Translations under genes and position numbers: made by a program
NCBI RefSeq assembly: GCF_017562075.2
Contig: NC_054084.1
Coordinates: 3,590,501-3,654,500, forward strand
From: Anopheles merus
Lineage: Eukaryota; Arthropoda; Insecta; Diptera; Culicidae
Length of the DNA stretch: 64,000 nucleotides
Direction of reading: 5' to 3'
Notes under the pieces: generated by a model
Told to the model about the DNA's origin: nothing
The model's database searches: none
What the model saw: only the letters and a program-made list of their open reading frames with translations
Part shown: in pieces, positions 12,601 through 25,955 of the stretch
Layout: every line of letters starts with the position of its first letter
Numbering within the stretch: the first letter of the stretch is position 1

Positions 12601-15600
12601 TAAAAATGTCACCCACGCGGTGGTTCCCTCCGCTCGCTGGTCACGGGGTCGTCGGATGGTATTTGGTGTTGGATCGTTTTCTTCATTCCGTCATTTTCCT
12701 GCTTGCGAGAGACCTTCGGCGTTCGAAGATGCTGGCTGCTGCTGGATGCAGTGTCAGTATCGCTGTGTGCCGTTGTGTGTGCACCGCGTTGCTTCAGCGC
12801 ACATGTTAGAACGCTCGTTAGCTGGATGTCGTAGAATTTACTCTTCCATTACAGTGCAGCACACGCAGCGAGATGTCGGTAAACAACTCTCAACACGCGA
12901 GAATGTCGTCACCCGACGGACGATTTTATGAATCTATATTTTTGTGTATTCGTTCTCACCATCATTACCCGTCAGGCGTGTTAGTTTATTTGTACGACCA
13001 CCGCACGACCTCCCTCATTTATTGCCGATGCTTCACTTACGAAAAAAAAAATCGTCACATAAACAAAATCAGCTGGAGACGGATGAGACATTCTTCCGAA
13101 GCGTTGGAGTTGGAGTGTTGGTGTTTTCACGACCAACCACACCACACACTCACTAAAACGACCACAATCAATTTCCAAATCGACTGTTCACACGGCACAA
13201 CAAGAAATAGATCGTTCGATCGATGGTTGCTTCCGCATGCATGATCAGGCCCACGAGAAGGCCACCATGATCGCCCAAAATCGCGCGACTGATCGTGGAG
13301 CCAGGCGTGTGTGTGTGTTTATCGGACTCGAATCGACATTCATCCATCCATCGAATGCAAAAGTTTACGATCTTGAAAATGAGAATCGACACACCATCAT
13401 GGTTGGTGGGATGGTAGGGCATAAAAGAGGGGACCAACACAAAAAAACATACGCACATTGCAATTATGGTGAGTAAACAAATCATTTCCATCATTTGGAA
13501 GTTGCAGACCCGTTGGTTGATCGGGAGGGACCTTAGTGAGTCAGCTTGACGCTGACGCTGGAGCATGTACATATTTCAAAGTCTCCCACGGCCAACAAAC
13601 CACAAATCCCACCAGGATTGAAAGCCTTCGATAAATATAAATACGGGATGATGTCACCTACTTTACTAAATTGTGGCACTCTAAATTTCGAATGCACTCC
13701 GATGGAAATCAGTTGGTTCTGGATGGTGTGTTGGTTTGATTGTTTATTGCAAATGCATTTGATAAAATTTGTTGTTCGATTCGGTTCGAAAGACCAGAGG
13801 TCCGGTTTGAGATAAATTTGCAAATTGTCATTCAAAGAGAGCGCGAGAACATTCAAACCTACTATCATACGCTTTGCGATACTTGATATGGTTAATTTTA
13901 TTGGCCAAGACAAGACCACTAACCAAAAGAAGGTTGAATATCAGCAAATAACTCACTGCAACGCTATGTACATGGCAAATTAACACGAGCATTGGCTACA
14001 CGCGGGTAAAATACAATATTTCATAACTACCAGACGGGCGCAGTCACGGCAGTGGCAATTTCTGTCACTCGTTACCGTTCGACAGTAACTAATGGTCGCC
14101 CAGGGACTAGCGTCACCCTTCCACCCTCCATTTAAAGCGGCTTTTGATCACGTTAGAAACGGATCTATTGCAACGCTGGTGAGGTGCGGCCTGCAGTCAG
14201 TCGTTTTACAGTTCCTTTCCAATTAGAAGCACCTTTACAGACCAACAGGGTCGTGTTTGCGGAATACCACCGGGTCGCCGTGTAAATTATGGAAGCCCCC
14301 GACGAAGGACCTGTTCCAGTGCCTGACATGGAGGTCTCAATCTATACACTTTGTAGCAAAAGCGTCTAATTTATTTCACCTTAAGACACTCAACAAACAA
14401 CCCACCATGAAGGTTGCATGGAGCCGAAATTAGACATCCATCTTCCGTGGTCTGGTGCATCCTCATTCATCTTGCCATCTCAACGGCAACAAATTCATCA
14501 GATTATCCCCTTGGCAACGAGGTTCAGCACACAATTTCAGCCAAAAAGCGAACTCTTCAATGTCACCCCGGTTTGCAGGAGATAAATCTTTCTGCTGCAT
14601 CTTCTCCTTTTTGCATGCTTCATGCACTTCGAACACAGGGACAGGGACGTTGGGGGACGGGAAATCATGCTTAAATGTTTTGACAAAATATGGGCGCACC
14701 AAGTGGTGCGAATTTCTCCACTCCCAAAAGGTTGGTGCATCTGCTCGTGTTCGTGGATCGCAATCAATTTACCTGCAAATGGAGTGATGCGGTTTGGGGA
14801 CTCATCCGAGAAGTGCGAATTGCCTTTTCCGGTATGTAAAACGAAAATGTATCACCAAAAGTGTACGCGTTTGTCTTCTCGACCACCTCATGTTGTAGAA
14901 TGATGAAGCGAGTCCATAAATTGTTATTTGTTGCAACAGTTTGAACAACAACGGGAGGGTATAAAGTGTTTCATTTTAATGCATTATTTTTAGATTCAAA
15001 TTCGTAAGAACTTTGTAAATGTGGGGAAACAGCAAACTAAAAACATTAAGATAGACGCAACTCGTTTTTATTTGAAAGCGTTTTATTACATTGCAAGTAC
15101 ATCCAGTTAACATCTTAAGTAGAGTTTTCAACTTTGAAGATAATTAACCAAAAAAATCCATCCCTATTGCCCTGTTGCACACTGTGTACGCTGCATTCCA
15201 CAATGTCCAGCTTGATTCATGGGACCGGAAATGAAACTCCACCGCCCGAAAAAGGATCTTGCGCATCTTCCTTCCAGCACGGCCAAGCTTCTCAATTTCA
15301 CACACTCCATTTGGCGACATCTTTACCATTGCAGACTGTGCAAAAGAAAGCCTGCCCACCCCGTATACTCACCACCACGCACGCAGGCAAACAGACAAAC
15401 GGACCATTTACGCGTGCGTGCACTCGTTTAGTTTTTCGGAGCGCATTTCAACAAACGGCGGCGCAATGTCGTAGCACCGAAAAAAAAGAGCACAAATCGC
15501 GCGATGAAGCACATGTGAGGGTTCAGAAATAAATGCCCAACAATCGTGCTGGGGTACTGCTGTAGTTTTGCGCAAGGTCTCGCGCTGTTTGCGAAGCGCA

Positions 15601-15742
15601 CGGCGAGAGTAGCGAGAGCAGGATGGCGCGAGCACGCGAGCGCGCTGGCCGTGATATGCGTGTCGTCCGGTGGGGCCCACGAAATCGGGCCACACAGCGA
15701 AGCGGGGACTGCGCGCGCGCGAAATATTACTGAAAATCACAC

Positions 15743-15761
15743 ATAAATCACAGTGATTTAT
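15743..15761. repeat. 19-base palindrome with two TGATTTAT half-sites
   Basis: The 9-base arms ATAAATCAC and GTGATTTAT are perfect complements around one central A. TGATTTAT is the octamer favoured by Exd/PBX with posterior Hox proteins (established knowledge of the family), and it occurs here once on each strand. A regulatory role is inferred only. Confidence 0.5.
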
Positions 15762-17937
15762 TGGATTTTTATTGTCTTGTTGTTTTTGTTACTTTTCGCT
15801 TCGCTGTGCTTTGTTTGCTGTGACGGGCGTATTGGTTTGCGTTGTCTTTTGTTGTTGTTGTTGGGAGGATTGCGCAGCAAAGAAGATCCATTTGGTGGTA
15901 GAGCGGGAGTGCTCTGCATTCTAGTGAATTTGGGACTTTGCTTCAGTTTCATAATATCTTTGTCCAGCACCGTATTGACCTTTCTGCCGCGGTGGTTTTA
16001 ATGATTCTTTGGCGACTTTGAGGGGCTAGCTGGTCGAAGGACACGATTCAAACTTATCGGTGATCCTGTCATGCTGGGTTCCCAAAACTGATGGTTTAAA
16101 GGTTTTAATGACCATCTTATCGCCGACCACACTGATTGTGGCTTCCATATACGTTTTTCCGAACTGTAACAGCTTCACATTCCACCAACGATGACTAACG
16201 TGCCGCGAGTAATGGCTACAGTCACTGAACATTTCATTTCAATTATGAGCAACTACTAACGATCGTACAAGCACTAATGTGCTCGTAAGGGGTAACAGGC
16301 ACCACTAACAGCGTGCGCTTTACATCTGACGAGAGCCCGGTTACCGGTGTACAGTGTGTGGTAATATTTATCGTTTTTAGTGCGCACCTTGACACGTGGC
16401 TTGCGGCGATGGAGACGCATGGTAGTGGGCGTAAAACTGCGAGCCAGACAGACAGACAGACACACATCCAGTCAAGCTGCGTTCGATCGTACATTAATTC
16501 TTACATTATTTATTGCATTTCTAGCGCGGGCTACTTGAAGTGCGATATTGGTCGTTCCAAGCGCTTGTACGCTACATGATTGTTATAATACGTCTTTTCT
16601 ATGCTGATTAGCCATGTGTAGATCGGAGCGCAGAGTACGTGTCAAGTACATGTTAATGAGAAGCTGCTGCTTCATGAATGTTTCATGAGCTTCAGAAACT
16701 AATGACTCTGTGTACACGGCTAATTTCTTTCAAACTTCCTTTTTTTCTTAGCATTTCAAGTAGTTTAATTGTATTTTTTATCGAAGAAACAAGCTTCTAT
16801 CTCCCAGCATCTCTTATGGATTTTTGGCCCAGGTGTTACGTTGATGCGCTTTTTCCTATCATACCTTAGCGTCCTTTTTCTTTTACCCATTTAATAATGA
16901 TGCTAGAACAAATTGCTCCCAGGCGCATGTCGCTACATTCCTGCAATCACGATCATCGTTGATCAACATTCCACTGGCACCGTACGGGAAAGGAACCTCG
17001 CGCTAATGTTCTATCGCAATCGCAGCTAAAGGAAAGGCTTCCACGCCATTGATCGTAAAAGAAAAAAAGGAATACTCCCGATACTCGTCGCTTATTGTCA
17101 GCAATTTGTCATTCGAAATGGCCGTCCCGATACCGATCTAGATAATTCTCTGCTCGGCACGGTGTGTTCGGAACCGAAGGCTGCACCGTTGTGTGGGACA
17201 GCCCTGCCTTGGAACCCATTGACAACGCCGTCGCCTGTCAACCGTTCCGTGGGCGAACGACACACACACACACATACACAGCTCACTAGGGGGTGCGTCT
17301 TGGTATGTGAGGGGACGAGATCGCTCCCTGCACCTGGAAACAACCGGTGCAAACGAAGTGAAGACGCGTGACGATAAGTCAATTCGTTGACACCCGCTGC
17401 CACGCTGGCACAGCCAGGGGTGGATCCGGTGGGCCTGCACCTATGCTCACGCTTTCGGTGAAGCACGGTGAAAACGCCCCGAAACCCTGAAGCTGCCTGC
17501 CCCAAACGATCATTAATCAGCGCTTCAGATCCCTGGCCGTACGGTGCGAATGTCGTCAATGAAGTGACAATGCGGCGATCGGTTCTGAAGACAAGCGCGT
17601 TTGCCCAATCACGGATCGAATCGATCCGATCGTCGAGCATGGGCACTCCCGGGGAGTTTATGCTTTTTGCTTTTGGGACGATACATGCGAATTAATGTGC
17701 TGCTAAGTAGTGGCTTTGGGGAGCATGTGGGTTGTTGTTTGATTTTTAATGACGGTGGGAAAATAATATTACTATCGGTGTCTATTTTCACGGCTTAACA
17801 TTTATGAACCTTTTATAAAACTTTTATCTCAAAATATCGCAACGCTCTGTAAGGGCGTACATAGCTCACACGGGCGCACACCGTTCACTAACAAGCTCCC
17901 ATCAGCCCGCTGATCATCACCATTTCCCATTCGTTCG

Positions 17938-18080
17938 GACGTAATCCGTTTACGCGGGCAAGCTAATTGAATCGTTTCCGCGAAGATTAATTTGAAATCG
18001 ATGCCGTTTTCCATTCCGCTGCTCCATTTGATCCAATAATCGAAACGCATTCTTTCTTTTCTTGTTGGCTAATTTTAAGC
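17938..18080. promoter_or_regulatory. AT-rich homeodomain-site island (candidate enhancer)
   Basis: A compact island carries TAATCC, TTTACG, CTAATTGA, GATTAATT, CCAATAATCG and CTAATTTT between GC-rich flanks. These match Bicoid/Otx-, Caudal- and Antp-type homeodomain cores. In the gene-poor neighbourhood of a patterning gene this is typical enhancer sequence, but conservation was not tested. Confidence 0.25.
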
Positions 18081-18540
18081 ACTGCGTCTTGCTCCGTTCC
18101 CTTCCTTTCGTGTCCCATTCAGGCGATCGAATTTGAATTTGAATAAGCCGTAACCAAAACACCACCATCACCCTTGGTGATCTCGCTGGAGCAGGAAAAC
18201 ACGAGATGGTATAGCACCCGTGAATCAGTCGTTGTAGCTAAGCAGCGGCGCTTATTTGATGTTGCTTCTACAAACTTCGTACGATCTGGTTCATTTCATC
18301 CCCGGGGGCGTTTCGCTCCGCATGCCAACCGACCCGAAAGTCCACTCCACACACTCCAACACTCTCCCAGGTTCGTATCGCCCTCATCATCATCACACAG
18401 AAACAGAAGTTTCCACCGTTCATAAATTATGCTAAAATCTTTCCCGAGCCCAAGGAGCGGGCTGGACACCGAAACTTCCTTCTCTTCGGTGTGGACTTCA
18501 GTAAGGAAGGATGATGGTGCGGTGCGAGCGGGGAAAGAGA

Positions 18541-18660
18541 AATATTATTCATAATTATAATTTCAAAACAGCCAACCGGCGGGGCATCAATCGCTATTAA
18601 TCGCCCCGAAGATGGCTCCACAATTAGCGGGAATGAATCAGAAGTATAAATTATCATTTG
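18541..18660. promoter_or_regulatory. AT-rich island with PBC/homeodomain-like sites (candidate enhancer)
   Basis: It contains TAATTATAAT, ATCAATCG, TATTAATCGCCCC, CAATTAGCGG and TATAAATTATC within 120 bases. The nonamer GCCCCGAAG at 18603-18611 recurs in the similar island at 36006-36014. Regulatory role inferred. Confidence 0.25.
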
Positions 18661-19142
18661 CTACTCTACTGCGAGCTGCTGCTGCTTGTTGCTGCCAGTT
18701 GCTGATGCTGCTGATCTGTGGAGATGTTTAGCTGGGTTTCTTCTAGCTCACAATCAAGTTCAATCCTAGCGACAGTCGAACAACCACCCTCACTGCACAC
18801 ACTCACTAACACTGAGACCTCGGTGGCTTGTTAATAGTTCGAGCTCCCCTCGCGATCACCGCCAGTTTGCTCTCGCTCGTTTGCTATCCCGAGTCGCAAT
18901 CTCCATTCAAGTGACAATTACAAATCGCTGCTGGACAACGCCGCCGGCACTGCAGGTGGGCCAGCCCAGCCAAGAACGACGCCCGAAAGCGGTTGGACAC
19001 AGCTCGGACCACCGTATGGTGCCGAACGATCGCCCCCGCTCGAGAAAAGTCCACAGGCACCGCTGGTATTCTTGGTCGGGCATAATTGGATCTATAAATA
19101 TTAGATTACTCCCCCAAAGGCCCACCGAAAAGGGGTGCACAT

Positions 19143-19143
<1 letters not shown>

Positions 19144-19200
<57 letters not shown>
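19144..19200. repeat. (GT)28 microsatellite
   Basis: 57 bases of uninterrupted GT, the longest dinucleotide tract of its kind in the window. Likely length-polymorphic. Confidence 0.97.
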
Positions 19201-19204
<4 letters not shown>

Positions 19205-20493
19205 TGCCGCATAGTGTTGTGCCGCACCGGGTGTGCTTAATGCATTGTTGTTTGTTGCTGTTGCCAAACCGTGGCGCAGTTAATATGCTGCAGCGGCGCA
19301 TGATAATGATTTGAAATTTATGGTTCGTGCGTTTTGGGATCTGACCCTCGGGACCGCGAGAGGATCAACGACAGCGAAGGACGTGTTTTTTTTTTAGTGT
19401 GCAGCTGATGGGATTGTTTTGAAGACAGTTGTGGGGCGATGTGCCCCGTAGGACCACGCCATGTTTGCACTAATTGTGCCCCAAACAATATTAAAACAAA
19501 CAACTGATTCAACAGGACATACAAACAACAAAAAAAAAACATACACACTCTGCCGCAAAACCTACACCAGACACACAAAAACAAAGAAGCAAAGGAAACA
19601 ATGCCACCCTTGCGCAGAAAAACCGGATGGACCGCAACACAGATTGTATAAATTAATTTATCAAAATAGTAGCCAAATTATGCACGGTGGGTCTCATTTT
19701 CGTATTCGTCAGCACAAGCAGCGCTCCTCTCATGTTCCCAACCTAGCCGCAAGGCGCCGCAATAGTGGAGAATGTTAGGTGCTCTGTCCCTCCAAACGCC
19801 ACTCATGCATCATCCGGAAGCTTGGGACTTTGGATACGAGGGCTTTTTTTTGTTGGCGTTTCCATTCCTGGGTGAAGATTTCGGGTGCGAAATTTATGTC
19901 TCCGGCTGTGTGATCGTTCTCAATATCATCCTTACCCCCACTAGCATTCTAGCCAGTGATCCGATACGGTTGCCGACTGATGCTACAGACCCATGGTTGG
20001 TTCCAGAGCACGCTTCCTCGTTGCTTCCTCCCCAGCATCCCGAGGACCTGTCCCCACTACTCTTGGGTTCGCATATGGCGCGACCGAAATATGACAGCCC
20101 CGGAGCGAGAGATATATTATTAAAATGTCAAAAATTATATGTTTCGGGGATTATAAAATATTAAAATTGGTATCGTACTTGAAATTTGATACAGAATCAC
20201 CGTTCGCTACGGTATGGTGTCCATTTTCCAGAGCTTCTCGCGTCTTGTTGTTGTGGCTTCTCGCGTCCTCTACCATGCCTTCTCCGGGGGCGGCCGAGAA
20301 GGCGCGTGATGAGTCTCCCCCTATTTGCGATAATATGCTGCCGCACGAGGCCTGCGCGGGAACGATGATGGGGTCCGTACCGACAATCCGCCGGAAACCG
20401 GCGCGCGCAACCTCCCGCGCGACGCAAACTTGTTTGAAAAAGCTTCACCTTCTTTATGGGACACGTCCACCGCGGTGTCCACGATGCGTTCAG

Positions 20494-20522
20494 GTGAACC
20501 CGAAAACTGAGCACGGGTTCAC
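20494..20522. repeat. inverted repeat, 9-bp arms
   Basis: GTGAACCCG (20494-20502) pairs perfectly with CGGGTTCAC (20514-20522) around an 11-base loop. A short outer extension with one bulge is possible. Function unknown. Confidence 0.8.
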
Positions 20523-21833
20523 TGAAACACAGTCCAAAGACAATCGAGGGGTGAAAAAAAATGGAACCATCGAATAAAGACGTGGATAATAATAATTTTA
20601 ACTTCTGTCCCACTGTCCCGGCCACGGAACACGCACCCAGACTCACGACCGCCGGGTGCGATGTGTAGGGGTTATGTAAGCTTTTAGAAGTGAATTGGCC
20701 ACTCGATCTGCTGCAGATGGAATGGGATGTTGTCCGAGATCGAGGCGTCCATATTGAAGATGTTCTACGCGGTTGGCTCTAATAAGTTACGATCCCCCCC
20801 CCCAAAAAAAACCTCCCGTATGGTCGTATGGCGGGCAGCAAATGTGTTTGGAAGAAATTTGAACCGCTTCCTGAACTGGCTCGAAATTTGATGGTAATGA
20901 TTCAGAAGTGGTTACGCATCAAATTTCGACCACCGAACGTACCGGAGTGTTTTCCAAAGATGCCTATCGGCTTTGGCAGGTTGCTATAAATAATGCTGCT
21001 ATCGGCTCGCTGCTACGATTTCGATGCTTCTTGTCCATTTCGTACCATGACATCAACAAAAGGTACGTCCGGTTCGTCGTTTCCGATCCACTGTTTTCCC
21101 AAAGTCTTACCGATTAATCGCATTACGGCATGGGGCTCAACGCGTTGCCTAGCTACCGATGTGAAGCTCTCTCACAGAAAATCACCGCCGCCTGGGATGA
21201 CAGACAGGCGGCGGTTCGTTCGAAAAGGTGATTGAATTCGGCAACTTCGGCTTTGTAATCGTGATCATCCCCATCCACGATCGCAACAAAGTTAGGTAGC
21301 GTCGGGCTAAGCGCCAAACCGCACCGGCTCGGTCTAATGAAGTAGATTACTTTATAAGACGGTCGTATGCGTCATTTTCAATTTACTTCTCGTCCGCGTA
21401 CTGCCCGGGAGCAGCGCCTCGTTCGCTCAGATCCGGCGCTACTGGTAATTAATTTCCCGCATCATCATAATTCGTCTTCGGCCTCGTATGTTACCGTCGG
21501 TACCGGTCGGTAGCAATCTCAAGCCCCAAATCGGAAATGTCTTGCTGGAGGGCGGACGACGATGATGGAACATTCATTCCGTTCTCAAATCCCCTCTTTC
21601 CTGAGCGCAAATCTGTTAATCATCCAAGAGTGATCTCGTAACGTCTTGGACCAGTCGGTTGCGCCGGAAGGATCATACAACTGAAAAGAAGTAATATCCA
21701 TCGTACTGGAGAGTTTTCCTACTAGTGGCCTTATTCATGCCCTCCTTTCTTGAAGATGCATCGGAAAACTGAATCAAAGTCCACGGCACCACAAACGGAA
21801 GCAGCAGTGGCTACCGAAACCCAAAAAAACTCA

Positions 21834-21858
21834 TCTCTCTCTCTCTCTCTGTCTCTCT
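21834..21858. repeat. (TC)n microsatellite
   Basis: CT-rich dinucleotide tract with one GT interruption. Confidence 0.85.
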
Positions 21859-22448
21859 ACGAAGAGTCTTCCGCCGGCTGCTTTGCACGATCATCATCGC
21901 TTGTTAACGAATGCGTAGCGTATTAATTAGCTCGGTTGATTAGTGTGTATGTAAAGGCGTGGTGTAATTAAAAAGGCTTGAACAATCTGTCTGTACATTG
22001 TTGGGTTTATTTTGGTGGTTGTGTAAACATACCAGCCGAGTTTCAGCCTCTCCCGCTCTTGTATCCTGTGGCTATTTATTACCCTATCAGCTCGATTTGA
22101 TCTTTATCATTTTGGGCTACCGTCCCAGATTCAGCAGCTCAAGCTCACCCATCCATTTGAGCCAGCGCCAAAGAAAAGATGCAACGGCAGTAAAAACGGC
22201 AACAAGCAAAACGTGACGGGAAAGATAAACAAATTCGTTCGGCAAACAACTTTATCTCGCCTCGTCCGGTTGCCGGGATAACCTTCGGGAAGAAAGGATT
22301 GCTCTACCTTCGGCGAATTTGCGTGCCTCGTCTCCCTCTTGCGGTCTCCCCGGGCATCATCGAGGGGGCATCATTAACGCACAAGTGCTTCCAGTGAAAT
22401 CGTGTCCCACCTTGGCCGGGACCGGCACACCATATCTCCGGACAGAAA

Positions 22449-22500
22449 TCAACGAAATTATTAATCACTACCAATCTTAACGAGTAATCTTGGGACTACC
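22449..22500. promoter_or_regulatory. AT-rich homeodomain-site island (candidate)
   Basis: ATTATTAATCAC and GAGTAATCTTGG stand in an AT-rich patch bordered by GC-rich sequence. Enhancer role inferred from composition only. Confidence 0.2.
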
Positions 22501-25500
22501 TCTGTGGCTCCGTGCTCGGCAAAATAACAGAACCACTCGAAGCAGTAGTAGCTGACGCTGAAATGCAGGGTAGCAGATTTTAGGCTAATTCCTTGACACC
22601 AACCATCACGCTACGCGCGGTAGCGTAACATAACGGACGAATATTTGGAAGCGCAAAACGGAGACAAATAACGGCCCCGCGAGGTCTTGGCTGCCGACCG
22701 GTGAGTAATACCAGATGAAGCGATCGAGCAATCCTGATGTCTTGTTCGAGATATGCAGCCTGGGTCTGGGAAGCTGTTGCTGCCTGATTAAGATCAAACG
22801 AGTCTTCCCGTACGGTGATTCCTTTCTTGTTTGTACGATGACTCAAGATCGCTCCCAAATACTTCTGATCCACAAAATTAGGTCTAGCTTTAGGTTTTGA
22901 TGGGGAAAGATCATCTGAAAGCCTTTGTTGGAATACACGATTTTACATGCACACACATGCACCATGTTAGTGGCACACTACGCGTGAGAAAAGTCACCCA
23001 ACGAGGTCGGTTTACCGTCCGCCTGCTGCCCGGCCCGACACCATTCGTCTGATTATTATTTCTTATTATTATTTCAGCTAAACATTGTAACCATCCGCCC
23101 CGCAGCCCGACGCGGGTGTCGATGGAAGATGAAAAGGGCCGGCTGAAAGGCGATCAAGCGCGTCGAAGCTGATCGATCGATCACCCAACAACAACCACAA
23201 ACAAGCGCAACAACAACAACAACACGCCATGGCTCTACAACAATGATGAGGTGCGCACGATGCCTGATGATGACGCTGTTTGATCGCCGTTTGATCGCCC
23301 GATTGGTCATCGTGTGTCATTTTTAATAATAGAAATATTAACACATTGACCGCGGCCCGCGTGCCCTGTGGGGTAACCAGTGCCAGTGCGGTGGTGGTGA
23401 TGGTGGTGAGTGACGATATCAAAATCGAAAGATCTCAACGGGCAGATGAGAAACGAACCCGATAGCTTGGCGTGCTTTTCCGCGGCCGGCCGGACGGCCG
23501 TTTGATCGAGCTGTGTGGCGCACACGATCAGGGCGATAGGGGTATCGGTTACCTATGTATCGCTTCAGCTCCCCTCCCCACGTGGTGATGGTGGTCACTT
23601 ATGCTGGAATATTAACACCGGCCTCCTTCGACGGCTTGCCGAAAGCGTCCGGGCGCGTGAGCACACTCAACCGGATCGAGAGACCAGACGCTTCGTTGGT
23701 GTGTTATTTTATCACACTTCCACTTTGTAGTGTAGCGCGGAACGCGGGCCTGTAAGCGATACTCGACCAGCCACGCTTAGTGTTAGCTGCCATTGCATCC
23801 TCTTCCTTCTGCCTCGCCCGTCGCTGCGTCGTCGCCGTCATCCGTTACAATGCACTGGTACTTGATCACTCGAAGCACCCGGCACACCGTTTTCAATAGA
23901 CTTCACGGGCCCAGCCTGCCGACAGCTGACAGTTGCGTTGCCCACCCTGTGACAGCATCCCAACCTTTCCGGCCGGGCCAGAATTCGGCAGATAAATCGG
24001 CCAGTTCGATCGGCAGAGTTGTCGAAAATGCTCGATACGGGCATCGAAGCATCAACTTATGCTACTCATCGCGGCCCAAACACGGGCTGCTTCCCACATC
24101 GGCACTGCCTTCGCAGCAAGATGCAACTCACTAGCGACGACGAGTGGCGTACTCGATGCTCGATTGGTCAGCTAAATTCCTGTGCGATGAGTTGTCGGAT
24201 CAACACTCCGAACCCCGAGGGCCAAAGTGCGAGAGCTTCAATCACTCCTTGGCGGGAACGCGGTGAAGATGAGACACGGTGGTGGAGATCGCGGTGGTGG
24301 GTTTCACCTTGTTTCCTTTTTCCCGTGAGTCATTCGCTCAGCTGCTCTGGCTCTATCCCCCCATGACGTTGGGGGAAAGGCGTGAAGGGGAATTTTATGT
24401 TTCAAACACGCTCAAGGATGTGACTAAGTAACGATCGCTTTTATGCAGTACATGTGATCGCTTGTTTCTGTCAACGATCGTGTGTGCAGAGGTGACTCTT
24501 CATCATTCTGTTGGTCATAAATTCCAACCAGTAACTGTTGTTAGCAACCGAGTCTTTGGGTGTAAGTGATAAATCTGCCTATGTCGAAAACATTTCGCTT
24601 CAATTGTTTTCTATTGAGATTGTCATCTTTGAAAGATGTAATTTTGTATTCTGTAATTTTGTACAGAATGTGCTACCTACCTTCCTACGAGGATTGGCAT
24701 ACTGCAAACACACGTGCGACCCTTCACTTGCAATAAATTATGAACAATTGCTTAATCTTTCTTCGTCGACACATGCCAAACCTCACTTACCCCTTAGTGC
24801 CTCTCCCAATTCCCAGACAGATCAATTTCATCCCGAAATGCTCACACGCAGCTCACAGCGCCTTCAAGAGTTTCGAGATACGTTTCGTGCCAATGCTGCC
24901 AGCACGATCAAACTGTGCACATCGAATTGAAGTTTCCGAAAACAAACCCAGCAGGGCAGCGTGCTTGTTGCTGCTGCTTCTACGAACGAATTTCTTCCAA
25001 CCTCAAGTACGGTAGCAATCACACCAACACTACAATGGAACGGTGCGTTTTGTTTACCAGCACAAAACAATCGCTCCCACAAAAAAAGAACCTTATCACT
25101 CTATGGGGTCGTTATGGTGTACAATCGGACGGTTTTCCTCCTGCAGGGGGGAGTGTGATATCACGCTAGAATTCTATTCAACTGCGGTCGCTGTGGAGTA
25201 CATTTGCTTCGGTGGCAGTAAAAACGATGGCAATTCCGTCGAAAGCAAGACGTCTGCTGTCTGTCAGCAGGTGGGCTGCAGCCATCGCCGAACACACCAC
25301 ACCAACGCTCGTCAAACGATCGCAAAGGGACATAATTTATGATATTTTGACTTTGCTGTGCAATTTGGGCGTTGGTTGCATGGAAGGTTTTATGACACTT
25401 TCAAAGCAGTAAAACGGTGCATCGTAGTCGTATATCCCTTCGAAAGTTGAATGCATGGATGAAAGATCAATCCAGAAGGATATGCTGAATTGAGCTGAAT

Positions 25501-25906
25501 CGTTTCACACTGTAGACATTTCCAATTCGCAACTCTCTGTGTGATCGACGGAACCGCAACTAATGGATCAGAATATTGTTCATTCATAAAATTATGAATC
25601 ACTGAGTTTTGCTCATCGCACGGTGTGTTACAGCTTCCATGAATTCGGTTTTTTTCGGTATTCATTCATTGAAATGCGCTGCGTTCGTATGGCGTCCAGC
25701 ATTTTTAGGCCACATCCGGTGCGATGTGGTCGTGCGATGAAATATGGTTCCGATGGAATCTAATTTAAAGTGACTTCCAGCACCACCGAACGTCTGAAAT
25801 TCTCCGACGTCGTGGCCACGACCCGTGGAGGTGGAAGGAGGAACTTTTTCCTCTGCCCAGTGGACATTCACCGATAAACGGTACGAAGAACAGAACGAAA
25901 GACGAT

Positions 25907-25909
25907 AGA

Positions 25910-25950
<41 letters not shown>
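25907..25950. repeat. (AG)n microsatellite
   Basis: 44 bases of AG with one GATA interruption. Confidence 0.95.

Positions 25951-25955
<5 letters not shown>

Larger units (their letters stand above)
10081..18900. other. gene-free stretch
   Basis: No supported exon. The longest open frames (for example 11810-12241 and 17098-17646) overlap open frames on the other strand, begin at non-ATG codons or have no family resemblance. The stretch holds a 19-base palindrome at 15743-15761 and two AT-rich islands at 17938-18080 and 18541-18660 that look like enhancer sequence. GC-rich blocks lie at about 11500-12600 and 15130-15730. Confidence 0.55.

Noticed and set aside
17098..17646. 182-codon minus-strand open frame
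   Set aside because: It includes a translated CA microsatellite (Cys-Val run) and is mirrored by open frames on the other strand.
19772..20164. 130-codon plus-strand open frame
   Set aside because: No recognisable domain, AT-rich 3' part and no coding-like features.
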